Assembly: GCA_965178125.1 (NCBI GenBank)
Contig: OZ237745.1
Location: forward strand, 806,001 to 870,000
Direction: 5' to 3'
Length of the DNA stretch: 64,000 nucleotides
Origin: Bilabrum cf. latius
Lineage: Eukaryota > Bigyra: Bicosoecida > Bigyra > Bicosoecida
The position numbers were made by a program, and so were the translations under genes. The notes under the pieces are model-generated. The model saw only the letters and a list, made by a program, of their open reading frames with translations. It was not told the DNA's origin and did not search any database. Below, in pieces: positions 34,529 through 46,300 of this stretch (positions are counted from its first letter, which is position 1; every line of letters starts with the position of its first letter).

Positions 34529-36921
34529 TCAGCGGCCCGCAGTAGGCCCAACACCGTCAGGTCGCGGCCCCACCGAGCTCGCATCGATGGGCCTGAACCC
34601 GAGAGCAAGGGCAGGAGAATCGCTCGCCAGGTGCTGGAAATCCAGGCCCATGGCATCCACGAACTTGGGGTCGGCCACCTTGGAATGGGTGTCCTTGCCA
34701 GTGGCCTGCCACTGCGCAAAGGTCCGTGGGGATTGGCTGGGGGGGAACTTGAGCGCAGAGGCGTCCTTCGCGAGACTCCAGTAGACGTTGTTGTCCATTG
34801 TCATGTTCTTGAAGCCTATCGAGTTGGTGCTGTCGAACAGCGAGGCCGTTGAGTTGAACAGCAGCACGATGTTTCTCTCGAAGGTGAATGACGAGTGCTC
34901 CCCCAGGCCGGAACCGGGGGCGTGCTGGCTGGACCGCACAGCCGAGTTGTCGCACCCGCCCGCGCCGTCGCAGGCCCAGCGATCCGGGAATGCCATCACG
35001 TTGTTGGCGATCAGGTTATCCGTTCCAAAGTGCTGATGGAATGCAGCAGACTTGGTGCTGTGGACGATGTTGTTCGTAATCGTAACGTTCGAGCTGCCCT
35101 GGTCGGTGTACAAGCCCCATCTGCGCGCAAGAAGTTGGCGTTGAAAAAGAGGAAGGGGCGGGGGAATAGATAGTGGGCAAGCAAAGTGCCAACGGCATCT
35201 AGGACGCAGGTAGCGTTTGCGGTCACAAGCATCGATCGAATCGAATCGCAATGCTGTGCGGGGCTGTCTCTCACCCTCCGTACCCGGCCGAGTTCACGCC
35301 GGAGCACACGTTGTGGTCAATGAGCGTGCCGGGCGACCGCCCGAGATGGTACACGCACCCACCGTCGGAAAGCTGCCCCTGCATGATGTCATAGATGTCG
35401 TTGTAAGACACCACATTGTTGCGGTTGCTCGTGGCTTCGTACGTCCAGTCCCAGCCCACCGACACGCCGGAGTACAGCATATTTCGGATGGTGTTGTGGG
35501 TCACCACATTGTCGTGGGCCTGCTCCAGAAGCACGCCGCACCCCATCATGATGACGTGTCCGCCGTCCTCAATCACGCTGTCTGCGAGCTCGACGAGATT
35601 GACCACCTCCCACTCGGATCCGGAGGGGGCAGCGCCGTGCGAGGGCTCCCCGATCCGGACGCCTCCCACCCCGAGGTCGAAGAAATGGCTACGAGTCACG
35701 CTGACGCTGCTGGATCCGGAGCCGATGGTCATCCCGTAGTTTCCGGTGTGGGCGACCGCCACTCGGCTGAAGTTGACGTGTTTGGCCACCTCTAGCATGA
35801 CGGCGGATTGCCGTTCGCTCGCGAAACTTTGCCCGTCGCACGTCCCCGTCGACCTGCACCCGTGCACGCTCCCCGTCGTGTGCGCGAAATTCAACCCTTC
35901 AAAGTTCACGTACTCTACAAAGGCGGGGGCTCCTTGCTGCCTGGACCCCGAGGACGTCGCGGTCGCGTTTCCCAGCAGCTCTAGAGCCACGTGCACCTTT
36001 GGCAGCACGATCTTCGTCTCGCCCTCCGTGGGGGCATAGACTAGGGAGCAGCTCCCAGCGTCGTGCGCGAACTACCCTGCCTCCATGGACGCGGGGTCCA
36101 GCACGTTTTGCAGCGTGTACCTGTTCAGTGCAGCCGAATACACGTGGTCTCCATCCTTGTGAGCGAGCACGATGGAGGACCCGTCAGAGCCGGTGCCCTT
36201 CACGGCCACGAGTGCCGCGGTCCAGCTGTGAAAAATGAGTGCGTCCGCAGAGGCAAGGGCACTAGAGGCGTTGTGCCAGGACGGGAGGGTGCCTGGCTTC
36301 GGAATGATGGTCGTGCCGTCGAACTTGCTGTACTGGAGGACTCCAGTGCTAGTGATGGACCGGCGCGTGCCGTCTGTGCCCCATACCTGGCGCAGCGTCA
36401 CGTCGCAGCCGACAGAGTCAGCAAGTGGAATGCTGACCACGCCGCTCGGTGCTCGCTCCGATGGGCCTGCGACAAGGTTCTGCTCGCTTCCCGGGATCGA
36501 AACTTCGACACCTGCCGACAGAATGGAAAATCCGCTGCCAGTACCAGCATACGTGATGGGAGCATTTGACGTTCCAGAGTCTTCAGGGCCCATGGAGAGC
36601 GTCTAGTTGAGGAAGTAGGTGCCCGCCAGGACGTTTACTCGTACCGGTTCTGATGGCCGGGTTCGCTCCTCTCGAAGGGCGTCCCTGGCCCGAAACACTG
36701 TTGCCCACGGGTTCGATTTACTACCATCCTGCGAAAATAAGCTGCAGGCGTCACGTTAATTAGTTTGGAGCAGGCAAAACGGCGAGAACTTCAAAGATCT
36801 GAAAGGCAACTGCGTCCCATACCCCAGATGTATCGCTTCCGTCGGGTGATACGTAGAACTAGACTGTCGCAGATGCACTGATTGATAGAATTAAGGCCAC
36901 TAGCCCGAGCATCCTGATCAT
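34529..36921 (-). CDS. secreted right-handed parallel beta-helix protein, polysaccharide-active type
   Basis: Exons 36921-36823, 36728-35275 and 35120-34529 join in phase to 714 aa and end in TGA. The first exon carries a signal peptide (MIRMLGLVALILSISASATV) and then FYVSPDGSDTSG, which continues in exon 2 as DGSKSNPWATVFRARDALRE, the usual opening of secreted beta-helix glycosidases and lyases. TSNAPITYAG, the run of Asn/Gly/Val repeats, CVYHLGRSPGTLIDHNVCS and WGLYTDQGSSNVTITNNIV complete the fold. TAG codons at 36859-36861 and 36603-36605 fall in V-Q-FYVSPDG and YFLN-Q-TLSM, where Gln suits. The layout resembles GH141-like and related beta-helix families, but catalytic residues were not assigned, so the substrate is open. 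Confidence 0.85.
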
Positions 36922-37052
36922 GTGTTCCAGATACTGACATGAAAACGTTTGGATCGCTGCCCGCGAAACTGCACGGTACAAATTCAAAAAGCAGACACTG
37001 GCTTTGTGGAACCTTCCCACTGCCTGGTCGTGCCTGGGATGAAAGAAAGGAG

Positions 37053-37871
37053 ATGACAGTTGAGAATAGATTAGTGGCGTTTTTGGCCTCTATGCTCCAG
37101 GTCGGACTGGGCATCTTTGTCCTTTTCTTGCTTCTGGCGGTGTACGCCGGGGGTTTAGGCAATGCGAAATGCACAGTGCCAATGCTACCGTACTGGCTCG
37201 TTGCGGACTCTTTCTTGGCTGTTTTACTGCTTGGTGTGGCAGTATCGCTACACTACGGAGCTTGGTGCGGCGCTACTTTGGAAGGAAACGCTGCCTTTTC
37301 GGCGGTTGCAGCAGTCGCCTGTGTGGGATGGGCAGGCCTTGCTGGCATGCTGCTGTGGGGATGCCTATTAGTGGGTGCAACCGATCTGACTGCGGAGGAT
37401 GTCAACAGCGGGAACGCGTGCAGTCCAGTGATTTACTGGACGGCTTGGACCAGCGTGGTGCTGCAGTCATCCGGTTTCATCGGCGCGCTGATGCTGTCGT
37501 GCGTGTCTGCCATCTTTGGGGCGAATGTGGCATATACATTCTTGATGACAAACGAAGGAAGATCAGCTGGCCCTTCGAAAGAAGCTATCACTGGGACGAG
37601 AAGGCACGCTAGCCCGCTCCACCGCTACGTTGCCGGTGCGTCCGCTCCCCAGGCGAAGCAGCGACGGGGCAGCACTGGCAGCAGAGCCAGCAGGCTACAC
37701 GCCCAGTAGCGCCCGGGGCGTGTGCCTGTCGGGCACCTGGGCGCGTCAAGTAGTGGGTCATGGTAGGGTGGTTTGGGTGGCAATGGAAGGCTCGGTGGTA
37801 ATGGAAGGGTCGGCGGCAATGGGATCGGCAGGGGCAGTGGCAGGGACAGGGACATGCATCCAGATGGCTGA
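37053..37871 (+). CDS. four-transmembrane protein of unknown function
   Basis: The frame is open from an ATG at 36939, but 37053 (MTVENRLVAFLASMLQ) is the likelier start because the upstream ATG is only 17 nt from the divergent beta-helix start. From 37053 the protein is 272 aa, ending in TGA after two TAG codons (37707 and near 37767). Four hydrophobic segments are visible: VGLGIFVLFLLLAVYAGGL, YWLVADSFLAVLLLGVAVSL, AVAAVACVGWAGLAGMLLWG and SSGFIGALMLSCVSAIFGAN. Cysteines lie in the loops (AKCTVP; NACSPVIYW). The tail is Ser/Arg-rich and then Gly/Asn repeats. It loosely resembles small four-TM families such as TMEM272, without a firm match. Confidence 0.6.
37776..37838. repeat. 21-nt imperfect repeat, about three copies
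   Basis: The element GGTGGCAATGGAAGGCTC and variants occur in tandem and encode GGNGR(L/V) repeats at the end of the four-TM protein, in a region readable as coding only when the preceding TAG codons are sense. Confidence 0.7.
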
Positions 37872-38177
37872 CCACAACCCGTACCGTGAGATCACCTAGT
37901 AGTGCTGCATTCTCTCGCCCAAAGTGCCCAAGTAGATCAGGTCATTCGAAGGAAACCCCAAATGTGATATCGGTCACCATTGAAGCACTGTGGTGTGGAT
38001 ATCTAGATCCGGATGCTACAGTAGAATGCGCACGGCTTGCACAATAGCTCCCTATTCGGAGTCCCTACATGAATACGATGCAGCAACACGTGCAATCGAG
38101 CGTATCTGCAGCGTGGATACAGGTGCCAAGGGCCTTCCATCCCACGCACAGCGCCAGCAATAATAACCCAGAGGCAG
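37872..38177. other. intergenic spacer between convergent genes
   Basis: These 306 nt separate the four-TM gene and the minus-strand locus ending at 38178. I see no feature in them. Confidence 0.5.
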
Positions 38178-39125
38178 TCATTTTCTACCCCGCCCTCGCC
38201 CTCTACCCCTGCCTCGGCCTCTGCCCCGTCCGCCCAGCTTCTTGCTGCTGGCACTGGAGCCATACGCTTTCATGCCCTTGCTGAGCATTCTCTCCTGCTT
38301 CCTCTTCCTCTTCGCCTCGGCCTCCAGCTCCCTGTCGTACTCTTCCAGCTCTTCGGGGGTCATTGCAGCCCGCTTGTCGCGCTCCGCTTGCTCCTTGGCC
38401 CGCTGCTCGGCCTTCTTCTGCTCGGCCTGAGCCTCGAGCCACTGCCTTCTTCGCTCGTCATCGTCTGTGCTGAGCCCAACACCGCCAGCAGCAGCACCCT
38501 CAGCACCTGACACAGACCCAGACCCCTCACCGTCGCTGCCTTCCGAAGCCTACCCGCCTTCCAGGTCGTCTTCCGACCCCTCCTCGTACTGGTAGCTCTG
38601 CCCCCGCTCCCGCCCGCCATCCACACCAGACCCCGCCCTGGATCTGCCACCGGAACCCCCTCCGTCTCCACCGCCGGAGGATGCCTTGCGATCAGATCCT
38701 GAGAGCCCCAATGCGAAGCCCCCACCCGACCGCCTGCCGCCCCTGCCTCGTCCTCGCCCTCTGCCCCTACCAGCCGATCTAGTGCTGCCAGGGGATGATG
38801 CTCGGCTCGATGAGGGTGTCGTGGCTCTGCTTGTTCCCTAGCTTGTTCCCCGGCTGGCAGGCGTTCCCGTTTCGATGTCGCCGTCCCGAACAGTCTGGTC
38901 CCGGGCGTTGCTGGCCGCCGCACCATTGCCTGCGATCAGTGGGCAAATTAGAAGGCGAAAACACGAGAAATGTGAAGGGCGGTTGCAAACTAGTGTGGGC
39001 GGATGTGCATGCATTGGGTTCAGATGGGTGGCGGGGGCTGGAGGAGGTCGAGCGGGGCGTCCGCTGTAAAGGGGGTCGTGTGATCCATGGTAGATCCTGA
39101 ACTGGGTCTTGCTGCTGATGCTCAT
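38178..39125 (-). CDS. low-complexity charged protein, or 3' part of the TM2-domain gene
   Basis: A frame from ATG 39125 to TGA 38178-38180 would encode 315 aa, with TAG codons near 38550 and 38838. The reliable part is the C-terminal 200 residues: a Gly/Arg-rich stretch, an acidic segment (YQYEEGSEDDLEGG), a charged helix (RRRQWLEAQAEQKKAEQRAK; TPEELEEYDRELEAEAKRKR) and an RGRGRG tail. The N-terminal part is doubtful because CTAATTTGCCCACTGATCGCAG at about 38930-38951 looks like a branch site and acceptor, which could join this exon to the upstream TM2 frame through a 61-nt intron (38930-38990). No family is recognised. Confidence 0.45.
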
Positions 39126-39229
39126 CCACACGCTGATGCTCGAGAGATGCTGCACCGCCGATGTGAACCGTGGACCTCGTGGCAGCACGTCGAAGGACGG
39201 GAGCGAGAACCTGGCAGCCGCCAAACGGC

Positions 39230-39263
39230 AGCAGCAGCAGCAGCAGAGCAGCAGCAGCAGCAC
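39230..39263. repeat. CAG/CTG-rich triplet tract
   Basis: An interrupted run of CAG triplets on the plus strand lies in the region where the 3' end of the TM2-domain gene is unresolved. On the minus strand it would encode mainly Leu or Ala depending on frame. Confidence 0.8.
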
Positions 39264-39273
39264 CATAGGCCGG

Positions 39274-40817
39274 CTAGCCGCCTTGCCAGGACCAACACCT
39301 AATATCAGATGATGACCCGTGCAGATCGCCACGGCTTGCGCTAAGCCGGTGGTGTACCCGGCCACCCGACCGCTGGCCGCACGCCTTGCAAACACCACGA
39401 CCCCTTGCCTTGTTTGCCCCGCCGAAATGCAACGCATTGCGATGCATTGCAGTCGTCTCACCCTCACTCTCTTCAAGTGGCCGAGCACTGTCACGCGGAG
39501 CCATTGCTCCGTTAGAGCTGGACGAGGGTACGGCGGGCTCCGTGGCTCGGCGGCGGGCGCCATTGCTGCGAGCCTTTGCAGTTGCCTCGTCGCCTGGGGA
39601 CAATCCATGGGTGAGCAGCAATCCAGTTTCCATGGATGCTCTCCTTGTGCGACTACGCCTGGATTCTTGCCGAGAAATGCTCTTGCGACCGTCGGGGTAG
39701 AGCACCTGCTTCGCCGCGATGGCGTCACCCACGCTGCTGTCGCTCTCCTCCACTGGCACGCCGCTCGTGCTACCACCGAGCAAGTGCTCCTGCTGAAGCC
39801 CTTGGTTTTGCTCGCCCGCACGTGCACCGGCCTCATGAGCATCTGGATCGGGCCCGCCTTCCCAAGCTCCTTCTTCTGCACCACCCTGCTCACTCGCCCC
39901 GATGCTGCCGCCAGAGTGCTCGCTCCTCCTCAAGTGCTCCGCAAATCGGCCCGAACTCCTCCTCTACCCCGCCATTACCAGGGATCGCTTGCGCTGGGGT
40001 GCCTCGGAAATCGAACCGTTTCGCGGACCGGCCGCACTTTCTGTTGGTTGTTCATTCTCACCTCTGCTCTGTCTGCTGCGGCCAACACCAAACGAGCCAT
40101 TCCGACCCCCACCCCGTCCCCGTCCTTGCAAGCCACGCCGACCGGCCTCGCTTCCCGAGTCCGACGAAGGAGACGCTGCAAGCCCGCGCTGCAACGCATC
40201 TTCTTTGCGCTGACGATTTCGCTTTGAGGCTGGCGAGCTGTCACGGTCACTTGCCTCACGTGCTTTTTTAACAGCAGCATCCCTAGCCGCCTTTACTATT
40301 GCCTGATTCGCATCAAATACCAAGTCTCCAATAAGACACATGTCAATCAACCAGCCAAAAACCAAGTAGTTCAGGGTGATCGCCCTGATCAGCGCGTCAT
40401 CGGTACCAAGGTAAAACCGATGACCTGCAAATAGCCCTGTCAAAAGCCATAGCACGTACGCGACCCCACTAGATTTAATCGGAGCATCAGAATAATCAAC
40501 GGTCTGCGTGAGGAAGGTACTCGAGCGGTAATTGAACCAACGGTAGCTTCACTCGGACCAGCAGTGCGTCTCCCAGGGACCCGCCACTCACAAGCTTGCC
40601 ATACACTGGGTCTTCAATGTACTCAATACCAGCACGTTGGCCACCGCTTTCATCGTGAACGTCCGAGATTCCTTCTCGTCTCTGAAGCTCGGCTTCCTCC
40701 GCTGCGAAGTCACCTGCGGCTCGAGATGCAGGTCAGGGCGCATCTCAAGGCTTGATTACCGCCGTGCACCAAGAGCCTTGCGAACACATACATGGCATAC
40801 AAAGTCTCACGCGGCAT
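39274..40817 (-). CDS. TM2-domain membrane protein, 3' end unresolved
   Basis: TM2 domains are two membrane helices with a short loop. Here residues about 80-140 read VAYVLWLLTGLFAGHRFYLG and then LNYLVFGWLIDMCLIGDLV, a clear match. Proposed exons are 40817-40760, 40713-40592 and 40503 downward; the 88-nt second intron (GTGAGTGG...ACGCAG) is well supported, while the 46-nt first intron is tentative. After the TM2 domain comes a Lys/Arg-rich helix and a long Ser/Gly/Arg-rich disordered tail with a TAG at 39964. The frame also reads through TAG at 39274-39276 and stays open to TGA at 38692-38694, overlapping the next entry in another frame, so an intron must exist. The coordinate given is where confidence ends. 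Confidence 0.65.
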
Positions 40818-40956
40818 GAATATCTCAGTAATTGAATATTTGGTGCGGAATATGGAACCCATGGGTCAACGGAACCGCCGTCGCCACAGATAGCGTGCTG
40901 TTTGCGCGGAGCACGGCGGATACCGGGAGCCTTCTCTAGTCCATAGGTTGGATAGT

Positions 40957-41709
40957 ATGGCCGAATCAGGAGCAGGAGATGGTCATAAAGGTGCTAGAGA
41001 ATCTGAATCGAAGGAGGATCCCGATACTAGACGATTGGAGCTTGAGCTGCACCAGGCTGTTCGAGAGGGCGATAAATCGAAGACTCTGTTCCTCCTAAAT
41101 CGAGGCGTTTCTGCCGTTGCTGACGATGGCTATGGATCTCAGCCCCTTCATAAGGCATCTGCAAATGGTCATACGGATGTCGTTCGTGTTCTCCTGGAGG
41201 CTGGAGCGCCAAATGCGCCAAACCGTAGTGGCAATACACCGCTGCACTGGGCTTGCTAGCTTGGGCATGAAGACGTTGTTGAGACATTATTGAAGCATTT
41301 CGGCGAAGCGCTAGACGTTCTGTAGAAAAATAAGTTTGGTAGAACTGCTTTAACGGAAGCAATGTCTGCGGAACATGAAACAATTGTGCAGTTGCTGTTG
41401 AAGCACTCTTCAGTTGGCAAGGCTCTGCCAAAGGCAGAGGAGGCAAGTGCCGATGACGTCGCGGAGACTGAAGCACCCACTGATTCTACATCTACTGGGG
41501 ATGGCCCCGCCGCGGGATCATCGTCATCCGCGGCTGGTGGTGGCGCATCCGGAGAGTCCGAGGCTGCAAAAGAAGCAGGTGCCTCGGCAGACCACGGGGG
41601 CGAGGACGGGGACGCTGCAGCCAAATCCAGCTCTGCAGCACCTGAATCTAAGGGTAGCGCATCAAGTGCCGCGGGAACGAGCAGCTCCGCCGAAGCTTCG
41701 CCAACTTGA
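40957..41709 (+). CDS. ankyrin-repeat protein
   Basis: The 250-aa frame starts at ATG 40957 and ends in TGA. Residues about 25-150 hold ankyrin repeats: LELELHQAVREGDKSKTLFL, GSQPLHKASANGHTDVVRVL, GNTPLHWAC-Q-LGHEDVVETL and KFGRTALTEAMSAEHETIVQ. TAG at 41257-41259 falls in the consensus HWACQxGH, where Gln is the commonest residue; another lies near 41324 (DVL-Q-KNKFGRTAL). In plants and fungi a similar repeat ending in KNxFGRSALTEA precedes a methyltransferase domain, but here only a Ser/Ala/Gly-rich tail follows, so the protein may be truncated or simply repeat-only. It lies 139 nt from the divergent TM2 gene start and is convergent with NAA30. Confidence 0.82.
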
Positions 41710-41891
41710 GGTGTATTCGCACGTGCCTTCCTGAGAGCGCCTTGGGCCAGCCTGTTGATTCGTCCTGAATTTGTTTTACAACGTAGATCTAGCACCAAGT
41801 TCAACTTACGTTACAATGGGGTGTCAGAACGGGTTGTATCTCACGTCCACAAAACATGCCTCCTGGCGCTGTGCATTCAAAATGGGGAAAA

Positions 41892-43095
41892 TCACGTTTC
41901 TTTACCAGCGAAGCCAGGTGCTGCCGCACCACCAGTGGCACTGGCGGAGCTTGATGACGCTGCTCGGTCGGACGCTGCCGGCGAACCTGCTTTCGAATCT
42001 TCACCAGCCGTAGATGCTGCAGCTTCCTTTCGTAAACCCTTGACTATGTCTGCCCACTCCTCGTCTTCGATTTCCTCGAGTTTTCCTACGCGTTTCTCGA
42101 TGCGGCGTGCGCGCAGCTGCTCCCCCAGGTGTGCTCGCTTCCGCTAGGAAGCAAGGCAACCAGCGAAGCTGTTCCCCGTCAGCTTGCCCTTCGCCGCTGC
42201 CGCGGTGGCCCCTGCGCGACCGGCGGCGGCGGCGACTTCAGACAATGTGTCACCGTCCCAGAATTTGGCAATGCCTGGGGGCACCACTTGGCGTATCTCA
42301 GTGTCCCATGCGGGGTCGTCGGGCTGTGTGACTGCTGCTATCTCGAGTCGCATTCGGTATGCATCGCTGCCGTTGAGGTAGTACTTTGGAAGCAGTTTGT
42401 CTGTCGTGAGACCCAGCCCAGCATAAAGCCTCCTTGCTGAGCTGTTGACACCTTCCACTTCCAGCACGATCTCCTGCGCGTGGTCCACTCGCACCATCGA
42501 GTAGATGGACGCTGCTACCATTGTCTACGCCAGTCCCATTCGCCTATAATCATCTCTGATAGCAAGCATTCCAATGTATCCCCTCTTCTTTCCGGCTTCG
42601 CCGGTTCGTTTCACCCTAGCAGCGACCCTGCTGATGCAAACTCCAACTACCTCCTCCCCCTTGGTTTCCTCGGATTCACGCGGCTTTCCAGCCACAAATC
42701 TAAAGTCGGGTGTGATGTCAATCGACTTTGAATTCTCTCGATTCGATACGGCCTGCTAGTATCGATACAAAGACTGTGGATGCCAAGCTGTTGCACTTAT
42801 GGAGGAACCACTGCAAGAAGAACCCAAACAGCAAACTCACCAGCAAGCAAAGGTGTGGACTTTCCTAAACGAATGATCTGTACGTAAACACGCTGTAGGG
42901 CTCCGACAGATCCTTTGCAACAAGCTCCATAGCAATGGCCAAGTCAGCATCATCTTCCATGGTGCGAAACCGGACGTTTCCCCGCCTCTCGACCCGCTCC
43001 TCCTTAGTCAGTGCCATCCTATTGCACGGGTTCGCACTTTGAAGCTGATCAAACTCGCACAATTTGATCGTTTGGGGCAGCAGAGACCATGGCAT
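41892..43095 (-). CDS. NAA30: NatC N-terminal acetyltransferase catalytic subunit
   Basis: NAA30 (yeast Mak3) acetylates the N-termini of proteins starting Met-Leu, -Ile, -Phe or -Trp. Exons 43095-42841 and 42755-41892 join in phase 0 across an 85-nt intron. The GNAT domain is unmistakable: LSEPYSVFTYRSFV-Q-ESPHLC, GYIGMLAIRDDYRRMGLA-Q-TM (the acetyl-CoA loop), IVLEVEGVNSSARRLYAGLG and LLPKYYLNGSDAYRMRL. TAG codons at 42865-42867 and 42525-42527 lie within these blocks. A third, 42144-42146, leads into a C-terminal extension of about 84 residues with a basic coiled coil (QLRARRIEKRVGKLEEIEDE) and a Ser/Ala-rich tail, ending in TGA. The start could instead be ATG 43017 (MALTKEERV). Total length from 43095 is 372 aa. 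Confidence 0.92.
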
Positions 43096-43317
43096 CCGCA
43101 AAGGTAGCGTGCAGATTCGAACAAAACTTGGGACGGCGATGCTTGGTGGATACTTTGAACTCTAGCCCACCAGTTGCACGGCTTCTGTTTGATTTTTGAT
43201 AAGTCTATTCAATATCGTGCGGGCTAGGGCTGATCAGGGGCCAGGCCGACCTGCAGGGCGTTCTGCACATTTTTTGAATTATTGCAGCAGACTATACCTG
43301 GAGCTAGCGCGTATCAA

Positions 43318-46300
43318 ATGGACCGAGCACTCGAACTCGTTTGCAGCGCACCAGCATCTAGGCAACAACAATTTATGAGCTAGACGTACGATGCTGCCGG
43401 CGTGCACTACAGGTGGACTTTGCAGCAGGCAACTCGGATGGTTGTGGCTACCTCCCCATCAGGATCAGAATGGAGCCAGGTGCTCCCATTCGAACCTATA
43501 GGAATTTATCGATTGTCAGTTGCGGGAGGTGTCGTGATTTTTGGGTTCGAGTGTTCAGGGCAAACGAACGGGGGGGGACGGCTCGTTGCTGCTGTCTTGC
43601 AGCACCCGATGGAAGCCCCCGCCTTTGTCAGGTTCACAAGGGATGGTGGTTCCCGAAGTTTGTCTCTATAGCACTTTGATTTTTAGGAAGGCCTGTTAAT
43701 TGTTTTTGACCGCTCTGCTCAGCGCCACGCCGTGCTCAAGATCCGAGGACCAGACGGCACCTCCCATCAACACGCATGGGAGGGTTCGCAGCAGGGACAG
43801 CTGCCAGTGGGAGAACATGAGAAACCTGCAGCAACTGCTCTATCCCGGGAAGCATCTACTGGCACCGTCGCATCGGTCGGATCGCGGGGCCCCGCAGTGC
43901 CCATGCACATGAATGCGCCGCGACAAGCAGACAAGGGAGGCGGGCTGTCGCTGGGCAGGAAAGGGAGCGGCCGAGCCGCTGCCTTCCGCTCGCCTGAACA
44001 CGCCGCACTCGCTGACGCTCGATCCGACCGGATGCTCCTATCCTCAAGCCCGAGCGCTATCGCCTCTGTTCTTCGCCAGGGCAGTGGAGCCAAAAGGAAC
44101 GTCAGCAGCCGAGACAGCTTCGGCGGCCGAGCAAGCCTGGGCGCAAGGGCTCGACTCGACTTCCCAGGGCGCAGGCTGCAGCGGAAGAACTCGGGGAACA
44201 AGGGTGGTGTGACGAGCATGGATGGCGGGGCTGTGCAGCTCACTCCGTCGCTCCCTGCCTCTGCTGGTTCCAAAGGCAGGGGCGGGCCGGTGCAGGAGAA
44301 TATGCCGGGCCTGGGGCGAGTTAGCGCTGCCACGGGCGCCTCTAGCTCGGTCCAGGCGACGGGCAGGAATAATGGGAAGAGAGGCTTTGGTGCCAATGGT
44401 AGGATGTTGTCTCAGGTAGGTGCTGCCATGGAGCGTGCGGGTGTGATCGCTGCGGGGAGGCTCGGACCGAGCCGAGCACTGCCTTCACTAGCGTCGATCG
44501 GTATCGAATCCGAGCCCAAGAAAACCGCGTTGGGAGAGTTATCATCTCGCGGGGGGTTGCATTGGAGCATGAAGCCTTCGGGGTATCGTTTCGATCTCTT
44601 TGCAGCGGATCGTCTTGGACACCTCGGTCGATAGCCATGCGGCAAGGTATTGGTACACAGCAGTTTCAATGTGTCTGGCAAGTCGTGCTGCGTCACTGGG
44701 CTCGTTCCTGGTACCAGGGACGATGGTGGGGAAAGCGATGTAGTTGTGTGCAACCTGGATCTGGACAGCAGCGGGGACGCTGTGCAGCCAACTCTGCAGC
44801 TTGCACGGAGGGTGCGGAGTTGTGCGGGCGTTTCGACTGGGCCAGCCACAGCCTTGTTCAGGCGAGCAGCGATTGGGGACCGTATCTTGTACGTGGCGCA
44901 GATAGTGCGGTCCTTGTCCCATTCTGGTGGGAGGGATGGCAGCACAGAGATTGTCTGTGTTCGAGCCATGGCTGGCCCATCTTGCATCCGCACAGCGTGG
45001 TGCGGTCCACCAACTGATCCAGGATACCGTGGCAGTTAGGCACTCTCGCTACTGGACGAGGGCTCCCAGAATCACCCCACTGACACTCCAGCTAGATAGT
45101 CACTAAGCGGGTACATGCCTGTTGTGGCTATGTCACCAACATCCGGCGCAGCTGCAGCCCTTGCGAGCAAGCTGCATGCAAGTGCCACAAGGACACGACT
45201 ACTACCAGGTGACCAATTCACCTCTACATGGCTGCAGTTGACCGCCGATGCGGTTCCACGTAGCGCTGGGATAGAACTGCTCCGGTGCATCGATGAGCTG
45301 GTGACAAGGCTGACTGCGGGGCCGGGGGACGCGGTCATGGTCAAGACAGTGGTTGAGTCGCCAGACGGCGACATGATCGGGCATGCTGTTGTAATGGCAA
45401 CGTTGCCGGATCATAGCAATGTCATGATAGCAAGAGAGACTGCCGGAGCGAGCGCGGTTCTTGGCTGCCTCGAGTGCCTGGCACAGCTGACTGAGACCGT
45501 CAGCGAGCTGGATCGGCTCGAAGTGTCGAAGGCGCTGCGCAGTGATGCCTAGCAAAAGCTCGGTGTTCGTCTGGTTGCTAGCACCGCCGCAGCCAGCAGC
45601 CTTGCATGCGCTGCGCGAGCTGCCAGAGAGGGCTTGCTAGCATAGGGGCAAGACAAAAGGGCGCAGCTTCCGGTTGCACTTGGTGTCGGCTTGGCACGGG
45701 CTGATGGTAGCGTGGTGCATTGCAAGCACCTGCAGCAACCATGTGAGCGAGCCCTGGTAGCTAGTGGCTTTCCCCTGCTACGGCGCATGTCATAGGTCCA
45801 TGACAGGATGCAGCTGCTGTCTAGCGCCTGCGATGGCATTTTGCCTTTCGCTGCCGTGCAAGAGGCAAGGCTCTCCGTTGTGCAATCTGCTGCTGAAGAA
45901 ATACTATTTCCAAGTGGTCCTGACGGTGCACTGCGGTTGCTGGTCCCAGTCGAAGAAGGCGGGTAGTCCTCCGCTGATTTGGCGCTGCAGCACGCAGGTG
46001 ATCTTCAAGAGTGGCCTGGCGGTTATAGCGGACTGTCCGCGTCGTCTCTGGCTAGATTTGAACGTCTGGCTCGGCAGCTGGCCAAGTTGGCTTGTCGACA
46101 GTGTCCACCAAAGCACTGGGATGAGTCGAAGCTGGGGGCTGTGGGACGGCACGACCTCGCGTACCTGAGGCAAGCTGGGCGTGTCGGCGGCGTAGGGTCT
46201 CAAGCGGGTGCAGTTGCAGTCGGCTTCGCGATCGCGACCGGCTTGGTGGAGTCCGAACTCGGTCCTGCAACTCTGGGAACCAACGACGAGCACCTGAACG

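Noticed and set aside
40957-41709. Calling the ankyrin protein a lysine methyltransferase on the basis of its KNxFGRxALTEA repeat
   Set aside because: No SAM-binding motif follows; the frame ends after a Ser/Ala/Gly tail.
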